From contig CAYMEW010000014.1 of assembly GCA_964389755.1 (NCBI GenBank), positions 25,073 to 89,072 of the forward strand: DNA of 64,000 bases, in the 5' to 3' direction. Under the pieces are notes generated by a model. It searched no databases, was not told the origin of the DNA, and saw nothing but the letters and a program-made list of their open reading frames with translations. The position numbers were made by a program, and so were the translations under genes. Source of the DNA: JBBSUQ01 sp964389755. GTDB lineage: Bacteria > Bacteroidota > Bacteroidia > Flavobacteriales_D > Crocinitomicaceae. Positions 36,829 through 45,550 of the stretch are shown one piece after another. How positions within the stretch are numbered: position 1 is the stretch's first letter; the number at the start of each line of letters is the position of its first letter.

Positions 36829-37366
36829 CTATAAATCGAAATCCAGGAACCAGCCTTCTTCCGTTTTTGGATCGTACCAGAAATATCGAAAATAGATCCC
36901 GTCTTCATTCCGGCTATACGTATCAAGCGTTTCAAGCCGATCCGCATCCCACCAAGGATAGGGAGGAAAGAAACTGCTTACATCCATATGGTCTGTGTCT
37001 CGCACCAGTTCATTTTTTGTTTTGATCGCTTCGGCCGTGTGTGCATTGCAGTGAAAGGACAGGGCGTATTTGGCATCGATCCCCGATGCGTCGCCGGAGG
37101 CATAAATCCGCGTCACATCGTCGCTCAAAGGCACGCGAACAAGTTGTCTGAAATGCTCTTTATTATTTTCGGTATCCGCTTTATTCGGATCAAAAGTCGG
37201 GATGATTTCATTAATCCTTCGGCGCAGGCCGGCACGGGAACATTCGGCCATTTCTTCGGCTTTTCTAACGGTTTTGCTTCCCAGTTCACGGCCTTTTTTG
37301 CTTCACGCGTTCACAGGAAATGAAGAGTGCGAAGGCATAAAGGAGTACCTGAATCCGAATTGACAT
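36829..37366 (-). pseudogene. Lipoprotein gene broken by a one-base frameshift
   Basis: The 5' part (37366 down to about 37300) encodes a lipoprotein signal peptide with lipobox L-F-I-S-C and then stops. The rest (down to 36829) is open in the +1 frame and encodes a hydrophilic domain rich in Asp, Tyr and Trp (F-F-P-P-Y-P-W-W-D near 140). The frames meet in a run of six A on the coding strand (T run 37294-37299). With five A the gene would read through as about 178 residues, and the total length becomes a multiple of three. This is either a sequencing/assembly error in a homopolymer, a recent inactivation, or phase variation. The product family was not recognised. Confidence 0.7.
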
Positions 37367-37439
37367 GTTTAAAGTTAGGAAAATGTTGCAAAGACCAGTA
37401 TCCCGACCGCGCAATTTGATCGGGATCCGAAGTATACTA

Positions 37440-38519
37440 TCAGGGCTTGTAGTTCCAGTTTCCCGGACCGTACCAGGCATTTACAAGTGTGCACATCAAC
37501 GCGGTGTTCCCGGATTCGCCGAAGGCATAAACCATCACTCCGCCGTATCCGTTGTCTCGTAACCAGTCAACATCGGTAGCCGGGTTCATAGAAGGCTGAC
37601 CATCCCAAAATCCAAGTGAAAGCGTATTTTTCGCCATTCCGGTATTTGCGTAGGGTGGCAGGCGCATGGCGGGAGAACCGCCGTAGGACATTTCCCAGCC
37701 ATAAGTGAGTGTGTCTGCCAGCGTAATACTATTCCAGCTGTTGGGTGGAAAGTATTGCAAATCGCTGAACAGTGCTTTGGAAATGATCTTTCCGGACATG
37801 CGTTTCTGCATGCAGGAAGTCACCATGATGAGCGAAGCGGGAAGCTGTTTGTCCGGGTTGCTGTATTCATCGTCAATATCGATCCCGTCGAGTTTGTACT
37901 GTTGAACGGTTTCCTGTAGTTGGGCTGCAAAATTATCGGCACTTGTTTCGTCGCTGAAGTTGGACCAGCCCGCAGCGTCGTGATTTCCCAAAACCGTTAG
38001 TAGGACGGCAATACCTTTTTCCTGCAATTCTTCGATCAGCGGGAACATTTCGGTCACGATCGGGTTGTTTCCGACCAGGAGTGCGCTACCGGACGGAACG
38101 GGTGTATTGGGAGCGAGCCTTTGTGCACCTCCGGGAACTGAAACGTTCAGGTTGGCTGCAAAGATGCACACTACGTCCAGGGCAGCGCTTCCGTCGGCCA
38201 GGTAATAATCACCGGCAGACTTCATGATCTCTGCAGAATTAACGTATGCGACCGTCATTCCGTCCCTGACGTAAGCATCGCATTGTGGAGCGGAACCGAA
38301 CCAGGGTTCTCCGGAAAAGAAAACGGCATCGCCCGGTTCAAAAGCACCGTGCTCAGCCAGGAACATGTATTCCCGGCAAAAAAAGAAAAAATGTACGCGC
38401 GGATCGCAAATGGCAATTCGCCGTGCCTGTTCCACGGAACAGTTGCTTTGTTTTCGAATGAATCCGGACCAGTCGGCGCCATCGTATTGGGCCACACGAG
38501 GTGTTTTTTTCCATGACAT
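37440..38519 (-). CDS. GH18 glycosidase, EndoH-like endo-beta-N-acetylglucosaminidase
   Basis: A 359-residue protein. Residues about 170-359 carry a glycoside hydrolase family 18 barrel. The catalytic signature DGIDIDDE (211-218) has E218 as the acid and the assisting Asp residues, and its flanks (S-A-D-N-F-A-A-Q-L before, then Y) are closest to the EndoH/EndoF1 group that cleaves the chitobiose core of N-glycans. The first ~165 residues are a separate beta-rich domain with W-F-G-S and Asp-rich turns, possibly carbohydrate-binding. No signal peptide or T9SS sorting domain is present, which is odd for an enzyme with an extracellular substrate. The start ATG at 38519 is the only good one. Confidence 0.82.
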   Translation of the reverse strand: MSWKKTPRVAQYDGADWSGFIRKQSNCSVEQARRIAICDPRVHFFFFCREYMFLAEHGAFEPGDAVFFSGEPWFGSAPQCDAYVRDGMTVAYVNSAEIMKSAGDYYLADGSAALDVVCIFAANLNVSVPGGAQRLAPNTPVPSGSALLVGNNPIVTEMFPLIEELQEKGIAVLLTVLGNHDAAGWSNFSDETSADNFAAQLQETVQQYKLDGIDIDDEYSNPDKQLPASLIMVTSCMQKRMSGKIISKALFSDLQYFPPNSWNSITLADTLTYGWEMSYGGSPAMRLPPYANTGMAKNTLSLGFWDGQPSMNPATDVDWLRDNGYGGVMVYAFGESGNTALMCTLVNAWYGPGNWNYKP

Positions 38520-38605
38520 AGTAATAGGTTTAAGTAAGTGCTTACTCTGTTAAACGGTTTTCGGCATTCCCGTAAAACCAAATATAATTAAAAACTAGAA
38601 CTAAT

Positions 38606-39013
38606 TTAGTATTCCTTCAGGAGTTCGAGCATGTTTTCGGGGTGCTGCAGCGCATGGAATCCGAATTTTTGATACAATCCGTGTGCATCTTTCGTAGCAA
38701 GGCGCCACACACGCACACTTTGCAAAGCGTTGTGTGAGAGAATAGCGTTGATCAGTACCTGCGAATAACCCTTTTTACGATGCGCGGGATCGATGAATAC
38801 ATCCATGATATAGGCAAACTGTACGTGATCGCTCACCACGCGGGCATACCCGATTTGCTTTTCATCCAGGTATACGCCGAAGTTCACTGAATTCCGGATG
38901 CAGGTAAGCATTTCGGATTTTGCCCGTCCTTTTGCCCAGTAGGATTCGGTGAGAAACCCGTGTATGAAATCGACATCCAGGCGCGAATTATCCGTGCTGA
39001 TTTCAACCTTCAT
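38606..39013 (-). CDS. GNAT-family N-acetyltransferase
   Basis: A 135-residue small acetyltransferase. The acetyl-CoA-binding loop is P-A-H-R-K-K-G-Y-S near 78-86, preceded by the strand A-Y-I-M-D-V-F-I-D. The C-terminal part has the usual W-R-L-A-T-K-D-A-H-G-L-Y-Q-K-F-G-F helix-strand unit. The acceptor is unknown. Its ATG overlaps the stop of the HEAT-repeat gene by four bases (ATGA), so it is last in an ileS - HEAT - GNAT unit. Confidence 0.88.
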   Translation of the reverse strand: MKVEISTDNSRLDVDFIHGFLTESYWAKGRAKSEMLTCIRNSVNFGVYLDEKQIGYARVVSDHVQFAYIMDVFIDPAHRKKGYSQVLINAILSHNALQSVRVWRLATKDAHGLYQKFGFHALQHPENMLELLKEY

Positions 39014-39527
39014 GAAGAAATGGCTTTTAGCGCTTTTTCGAAGATCTTGCGAATGCTGTTTTTTTCTTCCGCTGCGGATAAAGTTTGTATTTGCGGGATG
39101 AGTTGGGCGTTGATCCCGGTTCTTAATTTCAGGATCTCGCCTAATGCGAAGGCTGCACTCCAGCGGACGACCGTTCCTTCATGACGGGCATTTTTAAGAA
39201 GTGGTTCAACCGCTTTTTCGCACGTTTCCGGGAAACGTTTGGCGAGTTTCCGATCACTTTTGCCGATTCCCATTTGATGCGCGGCGCTTTTTCTTCCAGG
39301 CACTCGAGGGCAAAATCAAAACAATCAGAAGTACCACGTTCAGGATGCGAGGCCGTCAGAAATTCAATAGCTTCTATGCAGGAAGCCTTCACGGGATCTT
39401 TGGCCGTTTTGGCAAAACAGATCAGTGCATCCGCCTCAAGTTCTTCCCGCAGGAGCCATTGCGACACCAGTTCGGTCTTTTCCTTCGGCTTTAACGTTTT
39501 ATCGTTGAAAAGTACCTGGAGTTCCAC
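39010..39527 (-). pseudogene. HEAT-repeat protein gene broken by a one-base frameshift
   Basis: The upstream part (39527 to about 39247) encodes helical repeats ending in A-P-R-I-K-W-E-S-A-K-V-I-G-N. The continuation (L-A-K-R-F-P-E-T-C, then R-W-S-A-A-F-A-L-G-E-I-L-K, ending at 39010) lies in the neighbouring frame. One missing base near 39246-39247 (GAG-TTT on the plus strand where GAGG-TTT would restore the frame) explains it: the corrected product is about 172 residues and is a continuous HEAT/armadillo-like array. The start is two bases after the ileS stop. It is either an assembly error or a recent pseudogene; function would be protein binding, partner unknown. Confidence 0.75.
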
Positions 39528-39529
39528 GC

Positions 39530-42500
39530 TTAGGCCGTTACTTTTTCCACACGAATTTTTGCATCGGCTTCCGTAGCCAGGTCCGTTGACTGTCCGTCGT
39601 TCCCCAGTTCGGAGAAATCGATCGCGTTTGCAAGGACTTCGTGCCGAATGTAATCCTGGTTCTGCGTAATTGCTTCGCGCAGCATGTCGGATGTTTCAAT
39701 CGTCAGGCGAATGCGGTCCGTAACATCCAGTCCGCTGTCTTTCCGCAGATTTTGGACGCGATTTACGAGTTCACGGGCAATTCCTTCGGATTTCAGCGTT
39801 TCGCTAATCGTAATATCGAGGGCAACTGTGAGGCCGTTTTCACTGGCTACGAGCCACCCGGGAATATCTTCGGCTGAAATTTCGAAGTCGTTCAGATCAA
39901 GTTCGATTTCCTGCCCCATGATCTCACCTTTCCATCCGAGGTTTTGCTCGATCTGACGAATGTCCTCCTGGCCGAAATTCGAGATAACCGCGGCAATCGC
40001 TTTCATGAACTGACCGTATTTCGGACCGATTGTTTTGAAATTCGGTTTGATGCTTTTCACAAGGACACCGCTACCCTCGTCGAGCAGTTCGAGTTCCTTG
40101 ACATTAACTTCGGAAAGAATCAGGTCTTTGACGTGCAGGATATTTTCCGCAAAAGCCCTGTTTAGCGTTGGGATCATGATCTTCTGCAAGGGCTGACGCA
40201 CACGGATATTTTCTTTTTTGCGCAATGCCAGTACAAGTGATGATACGCGTTGAGCGAGTTCCATCTGAGTTTCGAGCGCTTCATCGATGAGATCCGTATC
40301 GGCCTTCGGAAAATCTGCCAGATGCACGGATGTGGCTGCATGTTTCCCGCTGACGCTGTTCAGGTCACGGAACAACTGATCCATGTAGAAGGGTGCGATC
40401 GGGGAACTGAGCACTGCTACGGTTTCAAGACAAGTGTATAAGGTTTGATACGCAGATAATTTGTCGAGTTTTCCGGCTTCGTCGTCAGTCGCCTGTTTCC
40501 AGAAACGACGACGGCAGAGACGCACGTACCAGTTAGAAAGCTGATCCGTTACGAAATCCTGGATCAATCGGCCTGCCCGTGTCGGCTCATAGCTTTCGAA
40601 AGCCGATTCAACCTGTGCGATGAGCGTGTGGAGCTTGGAAATGATCCAGCGGTCGATCTCCGGACGTTCGCTGATGAACACTTCGCGTTCGCGGTAGTCG
40701 AAACCGTCGATATTTGCATAGAGCGCGAAGAATGAATACGTATTGTAAAGTGTGCCGAAGAATTTGCGTTGGATTTCCCCGATTCCCTTTACGTCGAATT
40801 TGAGGTTATCCCAGGGTTGCGCGTTGGTGATCATGTACCAGCGAGTGGCATCGGGGCTGTATTTTTCGAGGCACTCGAACGGTTCCACGGTGTTTCCGAG
40901 GCGCTTGGACATTTTTTGTCCGTTCTTGTCCAGGACCAGTCCGTTTGAGATCACATTTTTATAAGCAACGGAGTCGAAGACCATCGTTGCGATCGCATGG
41001 AGGGTATAGAACCATCCGCGTGTCTGGTCCACGCCTTCGGCGATGAAATCGGCAGGAAAACCTTTGTGTGCATCGACCATTTCCTTATTTTCGAAAGGGT
41101 AATGCCACTGGGCGTAGGGCATCGAACCGGAGTCAAACCATACATCGATGAGATCGGCCTCGCGCTTCATCGGTTTTCCGGAAGCAGAAACCAGCGTAAT
41201 GGCATCCACATAATTCTTGTGCAGATCGACCTGCGCATAATTGTCGTCGGACATATTGCCCGGTTCGAAACCGGCCAGCGGATTTTTGTCCATTAAGCCG
41301 GCGCTGACTGCTTTTTCACAGGCATTTTTCAGTTCTTCGACCGATGAAATGCAGACGCGTTCCGTGCCGTCGTCCGTACTCCAGATCGGGATCGGGATGC
41401 CCCAGTAACGCGAACGGGAAAGGTTCCAGTCATTGACGTTTTCCAGCCATTTCCCAAAACGGCCCGTCCCGGTCGATTCGGGTTTCCAGTTGATGGTTTC
41501 GTTTAAGGCGAGCATGCGTTCGCGGGACTCGGTGGCCTTCACAAACCAGGAGTCGAGCGGATAATAAAGCACCGGTTTATCGGTACGCCAACAGTGCGGG
41601 TAGCTGTGTTCGTATTTTTCGACTTTAAAAGCCTTGTTTTCTTCTTTCAGTTTAATGGCCAGCTGAACGTCCACGGATTTCTCCGGGGCCTCACCGTCGT
41701 TGTAGTACTCGTTTTTCACGTACATTCCTGCAAATTCGCCCATTTCCGGTCTGAAACGTCCCTGCAGGTCCACGAGTGGCACGAGGTTACCGTTCTCATC
41801 CTTTACGAGCATTGCCGGAACACCGGCTTCCGCTGCTACTTTGGCATCGTCTGCACCGAAGGTGGGCGCTGTGTGTACGATTCCCGTTCCGTCTTCGGTC
41901 GTTACGAAATCTCCCGGGATAATGCGAAAAGCCTTATCGGGGTTTTCCGCCGGCAACGCGTACGGCAGCAGTTGTTCGTATTTCAATCCTACCAGTTCGG
42001 AACCTTTACAGGTCCCGGCCTCAAAATAGGGGATTTCCTTGTCACCGGCTTTGTAGCTGTTCAGTTCCGCTTCGGACTCGACACTGCGGTAATTCTTTGC
42101 GAACTGAGCGCGGACAAGGTTGCTTGCAAGGACGACGTTTACCGGTTCGAAAGTATACTGGTTGAAGCTTTTTACAAGGCTGTATTCGATCTTCGGCCCC
42201 ACGGTAAGCGCAGTATTCGACGGCAGGGTCCAGGGCGTTGTGGTCCAGGCCAGGAAATGAACGAATGAATCTGCTCCGAAAGGTGTTTGCTGCCCGTCCA
42301 CCATCTTAAATTGTGCCACCACAGTGGTATCTTTCACGTCGCGGTAACATCCGGGTTGGTTCAGTTCATGGGATGAAAGTCCGGTTCCGGCCTTCGGCGA
42401 ATAGGGCTGGATCGTATACCCTTTATACAGTTTGTCACTTTTGTAAAGTTCACCGAGCAACCACCAAACAGTTTCCATGTATTTCGGCTGGTAGGTGATG

Positions 42501-42949
42501 TAGGGATCGTTCATGTCGACCCAGTAACCCATTTTGCGCGTCAGGTTGTTCCAAACGTCCGTGTAGCGCATCACCGCTTCGCGGCACGCTTTGTTGTAAT
42601 CTTCCACGGAGATCTTCTTCCCGATGTCTTCCTTGGTGATTCCCAGTTCTTTTTCCACACCGAGTTCCACGGGAAGTCCGTGAGTATCCCATCCCGCTTT
42701 ACGCAGAACACGGTAACCCTGCAGGGTTTTGTACCGGCAAAAAATGTCTTTGATCGCACGGGCCATCACGTGATGAATCCCCGGGAGCCCGTTTGCCGAC
42801 GGAGGCCCCTCGTAAAAAACAAAAGGACGGTTTTCGTCACGACTGCTGATCGATTTTTCAAAGATCGCGTTGTTTTCCCAGAATTTGAGTTGTTCTTCAG
42901 CTACTTCTGTAAGGTTCAGACCTTTGTATTCCTGATATTTTTGATTCAT
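39530..42949 (-). CDS. ileS: Isoleucine-tRNA ligase, IleRS2-like with GXHH signature
   Basis: A 1139-residue class Ia synthetase that charges tRNA-Ile. The ATG at 42949 (MNQKYQEYKGLNL) is the family start; the 15 codons before it include the promoter. Catalytic motif 1, normally HXGH, reads G57-I-H-H60, and motif 2 is K679-M-S-K-R683. The CP1 editing domain (GTGIVHTAPTFGADD near 360), the anticodon-binding domain and a long C-terminal domain with the VNVKEL and V-A-L-D-I-T-I-S segments are all present. The length and motifs place it in the eukaryote-like IleRS2 clade, whose members are less sensitive to mupirocin; the GXHH variant is associated with extreme resistance. It is the only ileS in the window. 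Confidence 0.96.
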   Translation of the reverse strand: MNQKYQEYKGLNLTEVAEEQLKFWENNAIFEKSISSRDENRPFVFYEGPPSANGLPGIHHVMARAIKDIFCRYKTLQGYRVLRKAGWDTHGLPVELGVEKELGITKEDIGKKISVEDYNKACREAVMRYTDVWNNLTRKMGYWVDMNDPYITYQPKYMETVWWLLGELYKSDKLYKGYTIQPYSPKAGTGLSSHELNQPGCYRDVKDTTVVAQFKMVDGQQTPFGADSFVHFLAWTTTPWTLPSNTALTVGPKIEYSLVKSFNQYTFEPVNVVLASNLVRAQFAKNYRSVESEAELNSYKAGDKEIPYFEAGTCKGSELVGLKYEQLLPYALPAENPDKAFRIIPGDFVTTEDGTGIVHTAPTFGADDAKVAAEAGVPAMLVKDENGNLVPLVDLQGRFRPEMGEFAGMYVKNEYYNDGEAPEKSVDVQLAIKLKEENKAFKVEKYEHSYPHCWRTDKPVLYYPLDSWFVKATESRERMLALNETINWKPESTGTGRFGKWLENVNDWNLSRSRYWGIPIPIWSTDDGTERVCISSVEELKNACEKAVSAGLMDKNPLAGFEPGNMSDDNYAQVDLHKNYVDAITLVSASGKPMKREADLIDVWFDSGSMPYAQWHYPFENKEMVDAHKGFPADFIAEGVDQTRGWFYTLHAIATMVFDSVAYKNVISNGLVLDKNGQKMSKRLGNTVEPFECLEKYSPDATRWYMITNAQPWDNLKFDVKGIGEIQRKFFGTLYNTYSFFALYANIDGFDYREREVFISERPEIDRWIISKLHTLIAQVESAFESYEPTRAGRLIQDFVTDQLSNWYVRLCRRRFWKQATDDEAGKLDKLSAYQTLYTCLETVAVLSSPIAPFYMDQLFRDLNSVSGKHAATSVHLADFPKADTDLIDEALETQMELAQRVSSLVLALRKKENIRVRQPLQKIMIPTLNRAFAENILHVKDLILSEVNVKELELLDEGSGVLVKSIKPNFKTIGPKYGQFMKAIAAVISNFGQEDIRQIEQNLGWKGEIMGQEIELDLNDFEISAEDIPGWLVASENGLTVALDITISETLKSEGIARELVNRVQNLRKDSGLDVTDRIRLTIETSDMLREAITQNQDYIRHEVLANAIDFSELGNDGQSTDLATEADAKIRVEKVTA

Positions 42950-42971
42950 GGATCGTGACGTTTTGAAGCTG

Positions 42972-42979
42972 CAAAGATA
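42972..42979 (-). promoter_or_regulatory. Promoter -7 element TATCTTTG for ileS
   Basis: Exact TAnnTTTG on the minus strand, 22 bases before the ileS ATG. The remaining 42980-43175 between ileS and ydcF is AT-rich and shows no gene. Confidence 0.55.
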
Positions 42980-43175
42980 AGAAATCCCGGTCAAAATGAA
43001 GTGCTTATTCTGTGGACATACATTCAGGCGTCAAATGGTGGGAAAACGTTTATAGAACGGTTCGGAAACGCTTATTTTAACTGAAAATCAGAATGTTGTA
43101 TTTTGAAGGTTTTTTGAGCGTTAAATAATCTTAAGCAGCGGTACGCTCATCCCGGAAACGCGTATCTTCAAACCG

Positions 43176-43838
43176 ATGTCGCTTAAGGAACGATTCATAC
43201 ACGTTTTTGAAATAGTGCGTTGCCTTCTTTTCGGTTATTGCGCCTACACGCCCCGTCGTGCGCGCGCTAAATTTGCAGCGTCCGCGGACGAAACCTTCGA
43301 TGCCATTATTGTTCCGGGCGTACCCTTTGACGGCAAAGATTGGGGGAAGGTCATGGAGGCACGCATTCGATGGTCCTTCTTTTTGTATGAAAGCGGACGT
43401 ACGCGTTTTGTTATTTACAGTGGCGGTGCGGTTCATTCACCGTATTGTGAAGCGGAAATTATGCGTTTGTATGCTCTGGAACTCGGCATCGCCCCTGAGC
43501 ACATTCTCGTTGAAACCCGTGCGGAGCACAGTCGTGAGAATGTGTTTTACAGTTCCTGCCTGGCCCGAAAAAACGGTTTGACAAGGCTCGCGCTCGCAAC
43601 AGATCCTTTCCAGGCGAAAATGCTCGAAGGATTCGTCCGCAGAAAAATTGATCCACGGCTGGCTGTGTTGCCTATTGTAGCGGAAAAACTTGGGAGTACA
43701 AAAGCACGTGAACCCCGGATCGACCCCGCGACAGCGCATGTGACGAATTTCGTTCCGTTGAAAAAAAGACAGTCCTTTCTGACGCGGCTACGCGGGATGC
43801 TTGGCCTCAACCTGCCCGCGGATTGTGACCTTGTGTGA
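43176..43838 (+). CDS. YdcF/DUF218-family protein
   Basis: A 220-residue protein with the DUF218 (SanA/ElyC/YdcF) fold: DAIIVPGVPFDG (about 42-53), the R-W-S-F-F-L-Y-E-S-G-R helix, YSGGAVHSPYCEAEIM (about 80-95), L-V-E-T-R-A-E-H-S-R-E-N with the family Asn, and A-T-D-P-F-Q-A-K. Family members are linked to cell-envelope polysaccharide or undecaprenyl-carrier homeostasis, and some bind SAM. There is only a weak hydrophobic stretch at 8-23, so membrane anchoring is uncertain. It ends against yraN; the two stop codons form the palindrome TGATCA. Confidence 0.87.
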   Translation: MSLKERFIHVFEIVRCLLFGYCAYTPRRARAKFAASADETFDAIIVPGVPFDGKDWGKVMEARIRWSFFLYESGRTRFVIYSGGAVHSPYCEAEIMRLYALELGIAPEHILVETRAEHSRENVFYSSCLARKNGLTRLALATDPFQAKMLEGFVRRKIDPRLAVLPIVAEKLGSTKAREPRIDPATAHVTNFVPLKKRQSFLTRLRGMLGLNLPADCDLV

Positions 43839-44198
43839 TCAGCCGACCGTGGTAAATGCATTTTCCAGGTGTGTGATCTCTGTTCGATACGAATTGTGTA
43901 CAATTGAAATGATATCGAAACGGGTATCAAGGTCAATGTCGTGTTGTTGAATGTAGTGATTGGCAGCCTTTATCAGCTGGCGTTGCTTTGTACGCGTAAC
44001 AGCTTTATACGGTTCGCCGATCTCACTGGTCTGACGGGTTTTCACTTCTACTATGACGAGTTGGTTCTCATGCATGCAGATGAGGTCGATCTCCAGGTGT
44101 CTGAACCTAAAATTGGTTTCGCGGATCTGGTAGCCGGCAGCGCGTAAATGGTTCTGTGCAAGGCTTTCGCCGTATCGGCCGAGTTCGTCGTGTTTCAT
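43839..44198 (-). CDS. YraN/UPF0102-family endonuclease-like protein
   Basis: A 119-residue protein with the PD-(D/E)XK nuclease-like core of the UPF0102 family: GRYGESLAQNHLRAAGY (about 7-23), then E36-x-D38 and V-E51-V-K53-T-R. The biological substrate is unknown; a role in DNA processing is inferred from the fold. The ATG at 44198 gives the family N-terminus (MKHDELGRYGE); an 18-codon in-frame extension upstream is not family-like. It is convergent with ydcF and divergent from the secreted protein at 44265. Confidence 0.9.
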   Translation of the reverse strand: MKHDELGRYGESLAQNHLRAAGYQIRETNFRFRHLEIDLICMHENQLVIVEVKTRQTSEIGEPYKAVTRTKQRQLIKAANHYIQQHDIDLDTRFDIISIVHNSYRTEITHLENAFTTVG

Positions 44199-44264
44199 GG
44201 TAAGCGATTGTCTATTGAATTTACGCATTTTGAACGAAAAATAAAAATTCATGTACCGTATGGC

Positions 44265-44843
44265 ATGAAGACCTGTGTGTCAATCGTCTTTTTTATAATA
44301 GTCTCTGTATGCGGAGCGCAGATCAACGTGGTATCTGAGAACATGCGCGTATGTACGGACAGTTTGACTTCGGAAGGAAGGAATTTTGAAGCACTCTTTG
44401 TGTTTTCCTCTGCCGTCAATTCGCTTTCTCAGGAACAGCAGGATTCGATTGTGCGGTTTGTCAGGGACGGAGGAAACCTGTACTGCGGATTTGAGAATGA
44501 TCCCCTGCAGGCAGAGTGTGCGGCCCTGATTCGGCAGATGTTCGGGCTCGAAACTTATCCTGCGCCGCTCTATTGTTGCGAAGAGATCCGGGCGGAATCG
44601 AATACTGCGGGAAAATTGGGCATACCGGTTTTAAGAGCGGAATGTACACCGGTTTATTTCCCGATAGATTATCGTTTTACAGTGGAAGTATGGCAGGAAG
44701 ACCAACCGATGGTTGTCAGTGCCCGTTTCGGAAAAGGAAAGGTGATCCTGGACGGGGCGTATGCGCATTTTTATTGTGATAACTGGAATGCAGAAAGCAG
44801 TGCGTTTCTGGAAGCGATCCTGCGCTATTTTGCGTCGGGTTAG
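44265..44843 (+). CDS. Secreted GATase-like (DUF4350-type) protein
   Basis: A 192-residue protein with a signal peptide (MKTCVSIVFFIIVSVCGAQ, cleavage after Ala-Gln). The mature part shows a class I glutamine-amidotransferase-like alpha/beta pattern: F-E-A-L-F-V-F-S-S near 42, the helix S-Q-E-Q-Q-D-S-I-V-R-F-V-R-D-G-G-N-L-Y-C-G near 57, and G-K-G-K-V-I-L-D-G-A-Y-A-H-F near 163. This resembles DUF4350/ThuA-like proteins and lacks an obvious catalytic Cys-His-Glu triad. A non-enzymatic binding role in the periplasm is inferred. The ATG at 44265 is chosen because it immediately precedes the signal peptide. Its end overlaps the rnc end by four bases. Confidence 0.68.
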   Translation: MKTCVSIVFFIIVSVCGAQINVVSENMRVCTDSLTSEGRNFEALFVFSSAVNSLSQEQQDSIVRFVRDGGNLYCGFENDPLQAECAALIRQMFGLETYPAPLYCCEEIRAESNTAGKLGIPVLRAECTPVYFPIDYRFTVEVWQEDQPMVVSARFGKGKVILDGAYAHFYCDNWNAESSAFLEAILRYFASG

Positions 44844-45550
44844 ATCTCGCCCATCAGGTCGAGTGTTTCCTGCGACGCGGCCTGTTCGGCGGTTTTCTTA
44901 GAATTTCCGATCCCCCGGCCGTAGCGCTTTTCGTTGATCAGTACTTCCACTTCGTATTCCCAGCTGTTGCCGTTGTTTTGCTCGGAAATAACGATGAATT
45001 CCAGTTTGAGTCGCTTTTTCTGACACCAGATGTAGAGCCTGGATTTAAAGTCGATCTCTTCCTCGAGCAGCTTGTTGAGATTGATGTATTTTCGGAAGAC
45101 GTGCTTTTCAACTGATTTCTTCACGCTCGCATATCCGCCGTCGAGGTAAATGGCGCCAATGATCGCTTCAAATGCATTGCCTTCAAGGGTTGACAGGTTA
45201 ATGGTACGTCCGCGCTGGTAACGCAGCATTTCACGCAGACCGATCTCTTCCCCGATGCGGGCGAGTGTTTTCCGGCTCACGACCTTCGATTTGATCTTGG
45301 TCAGATAGCCTTCGTTCTCATCCGGGTATTTGTTAAACAGCATTTCGGCGACCACGGCATCGAGAATGGCATCACCGAGAAATTCCAGGCGTTCATTCGA
45401 AATAATATTCGTGTTATGCGAAAGCGATTTGTGCGTTACGGCCTGCCGAAACAAACGGACACTTGAAGGGTGGTACCCGAAAGAACGGATAATAAAACGG
45501 ATGAGTAGTAGATCGTCCTGACTTTTTTTCTTTTTGAAAAATGTGATCAA
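44840..45550 (-). CDS. rnc: Ribonuclease III
   Basis: A 236-residue enzyme that cleaves double-stranded RNA in rRNA maturation and mRNA decay. The signature ERLEFLGDA (53-61), with metal-binding Glu and Asp, is intact, as is the second acidic site in EGNAFEAIIGAIYLD (about 123-137). The C-terminal dsRNA-binding domain (from about 160) ends in the K-K-T-A-E-Q-A-A-S motif. Translation starts at a TTG directly after the fabF stop (TAA-TTG). No ATG is available in frame near the 5' end, so the product depends on coupling to fabF. It is third in the acpP-fabF-rnc operon. Confidence 0.96.
   Translation of the reverse strand: MITFFKKKKSQDDLLLIRFIIRSFGYHPSSVRLFRQAVTHKSLSHNTNIISNERLEFLGDAILDAVVAEMLFNKYPDENEGYLTKIKSKVVSRKTLARIGEEIGLREMLRYQRGRTINLSTLEGNAFEAIIGAIYLDGGYASVKKSVEKHVFRKYINLNKLLEEEIDFKSRLYIWCQKKRLKLEFIVISEQNNGNSWEYEVEVLINEKRYGRGIGNSKKTAEQAASQETLDLMGEI

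Noticed and set aside
43836..43841. TGATCA shared by the convergent stops of ydcF and yraN (also near 8375)
   Set aside because: A simple result of two facing TGA codons; too short to be a regulatory palindrome.
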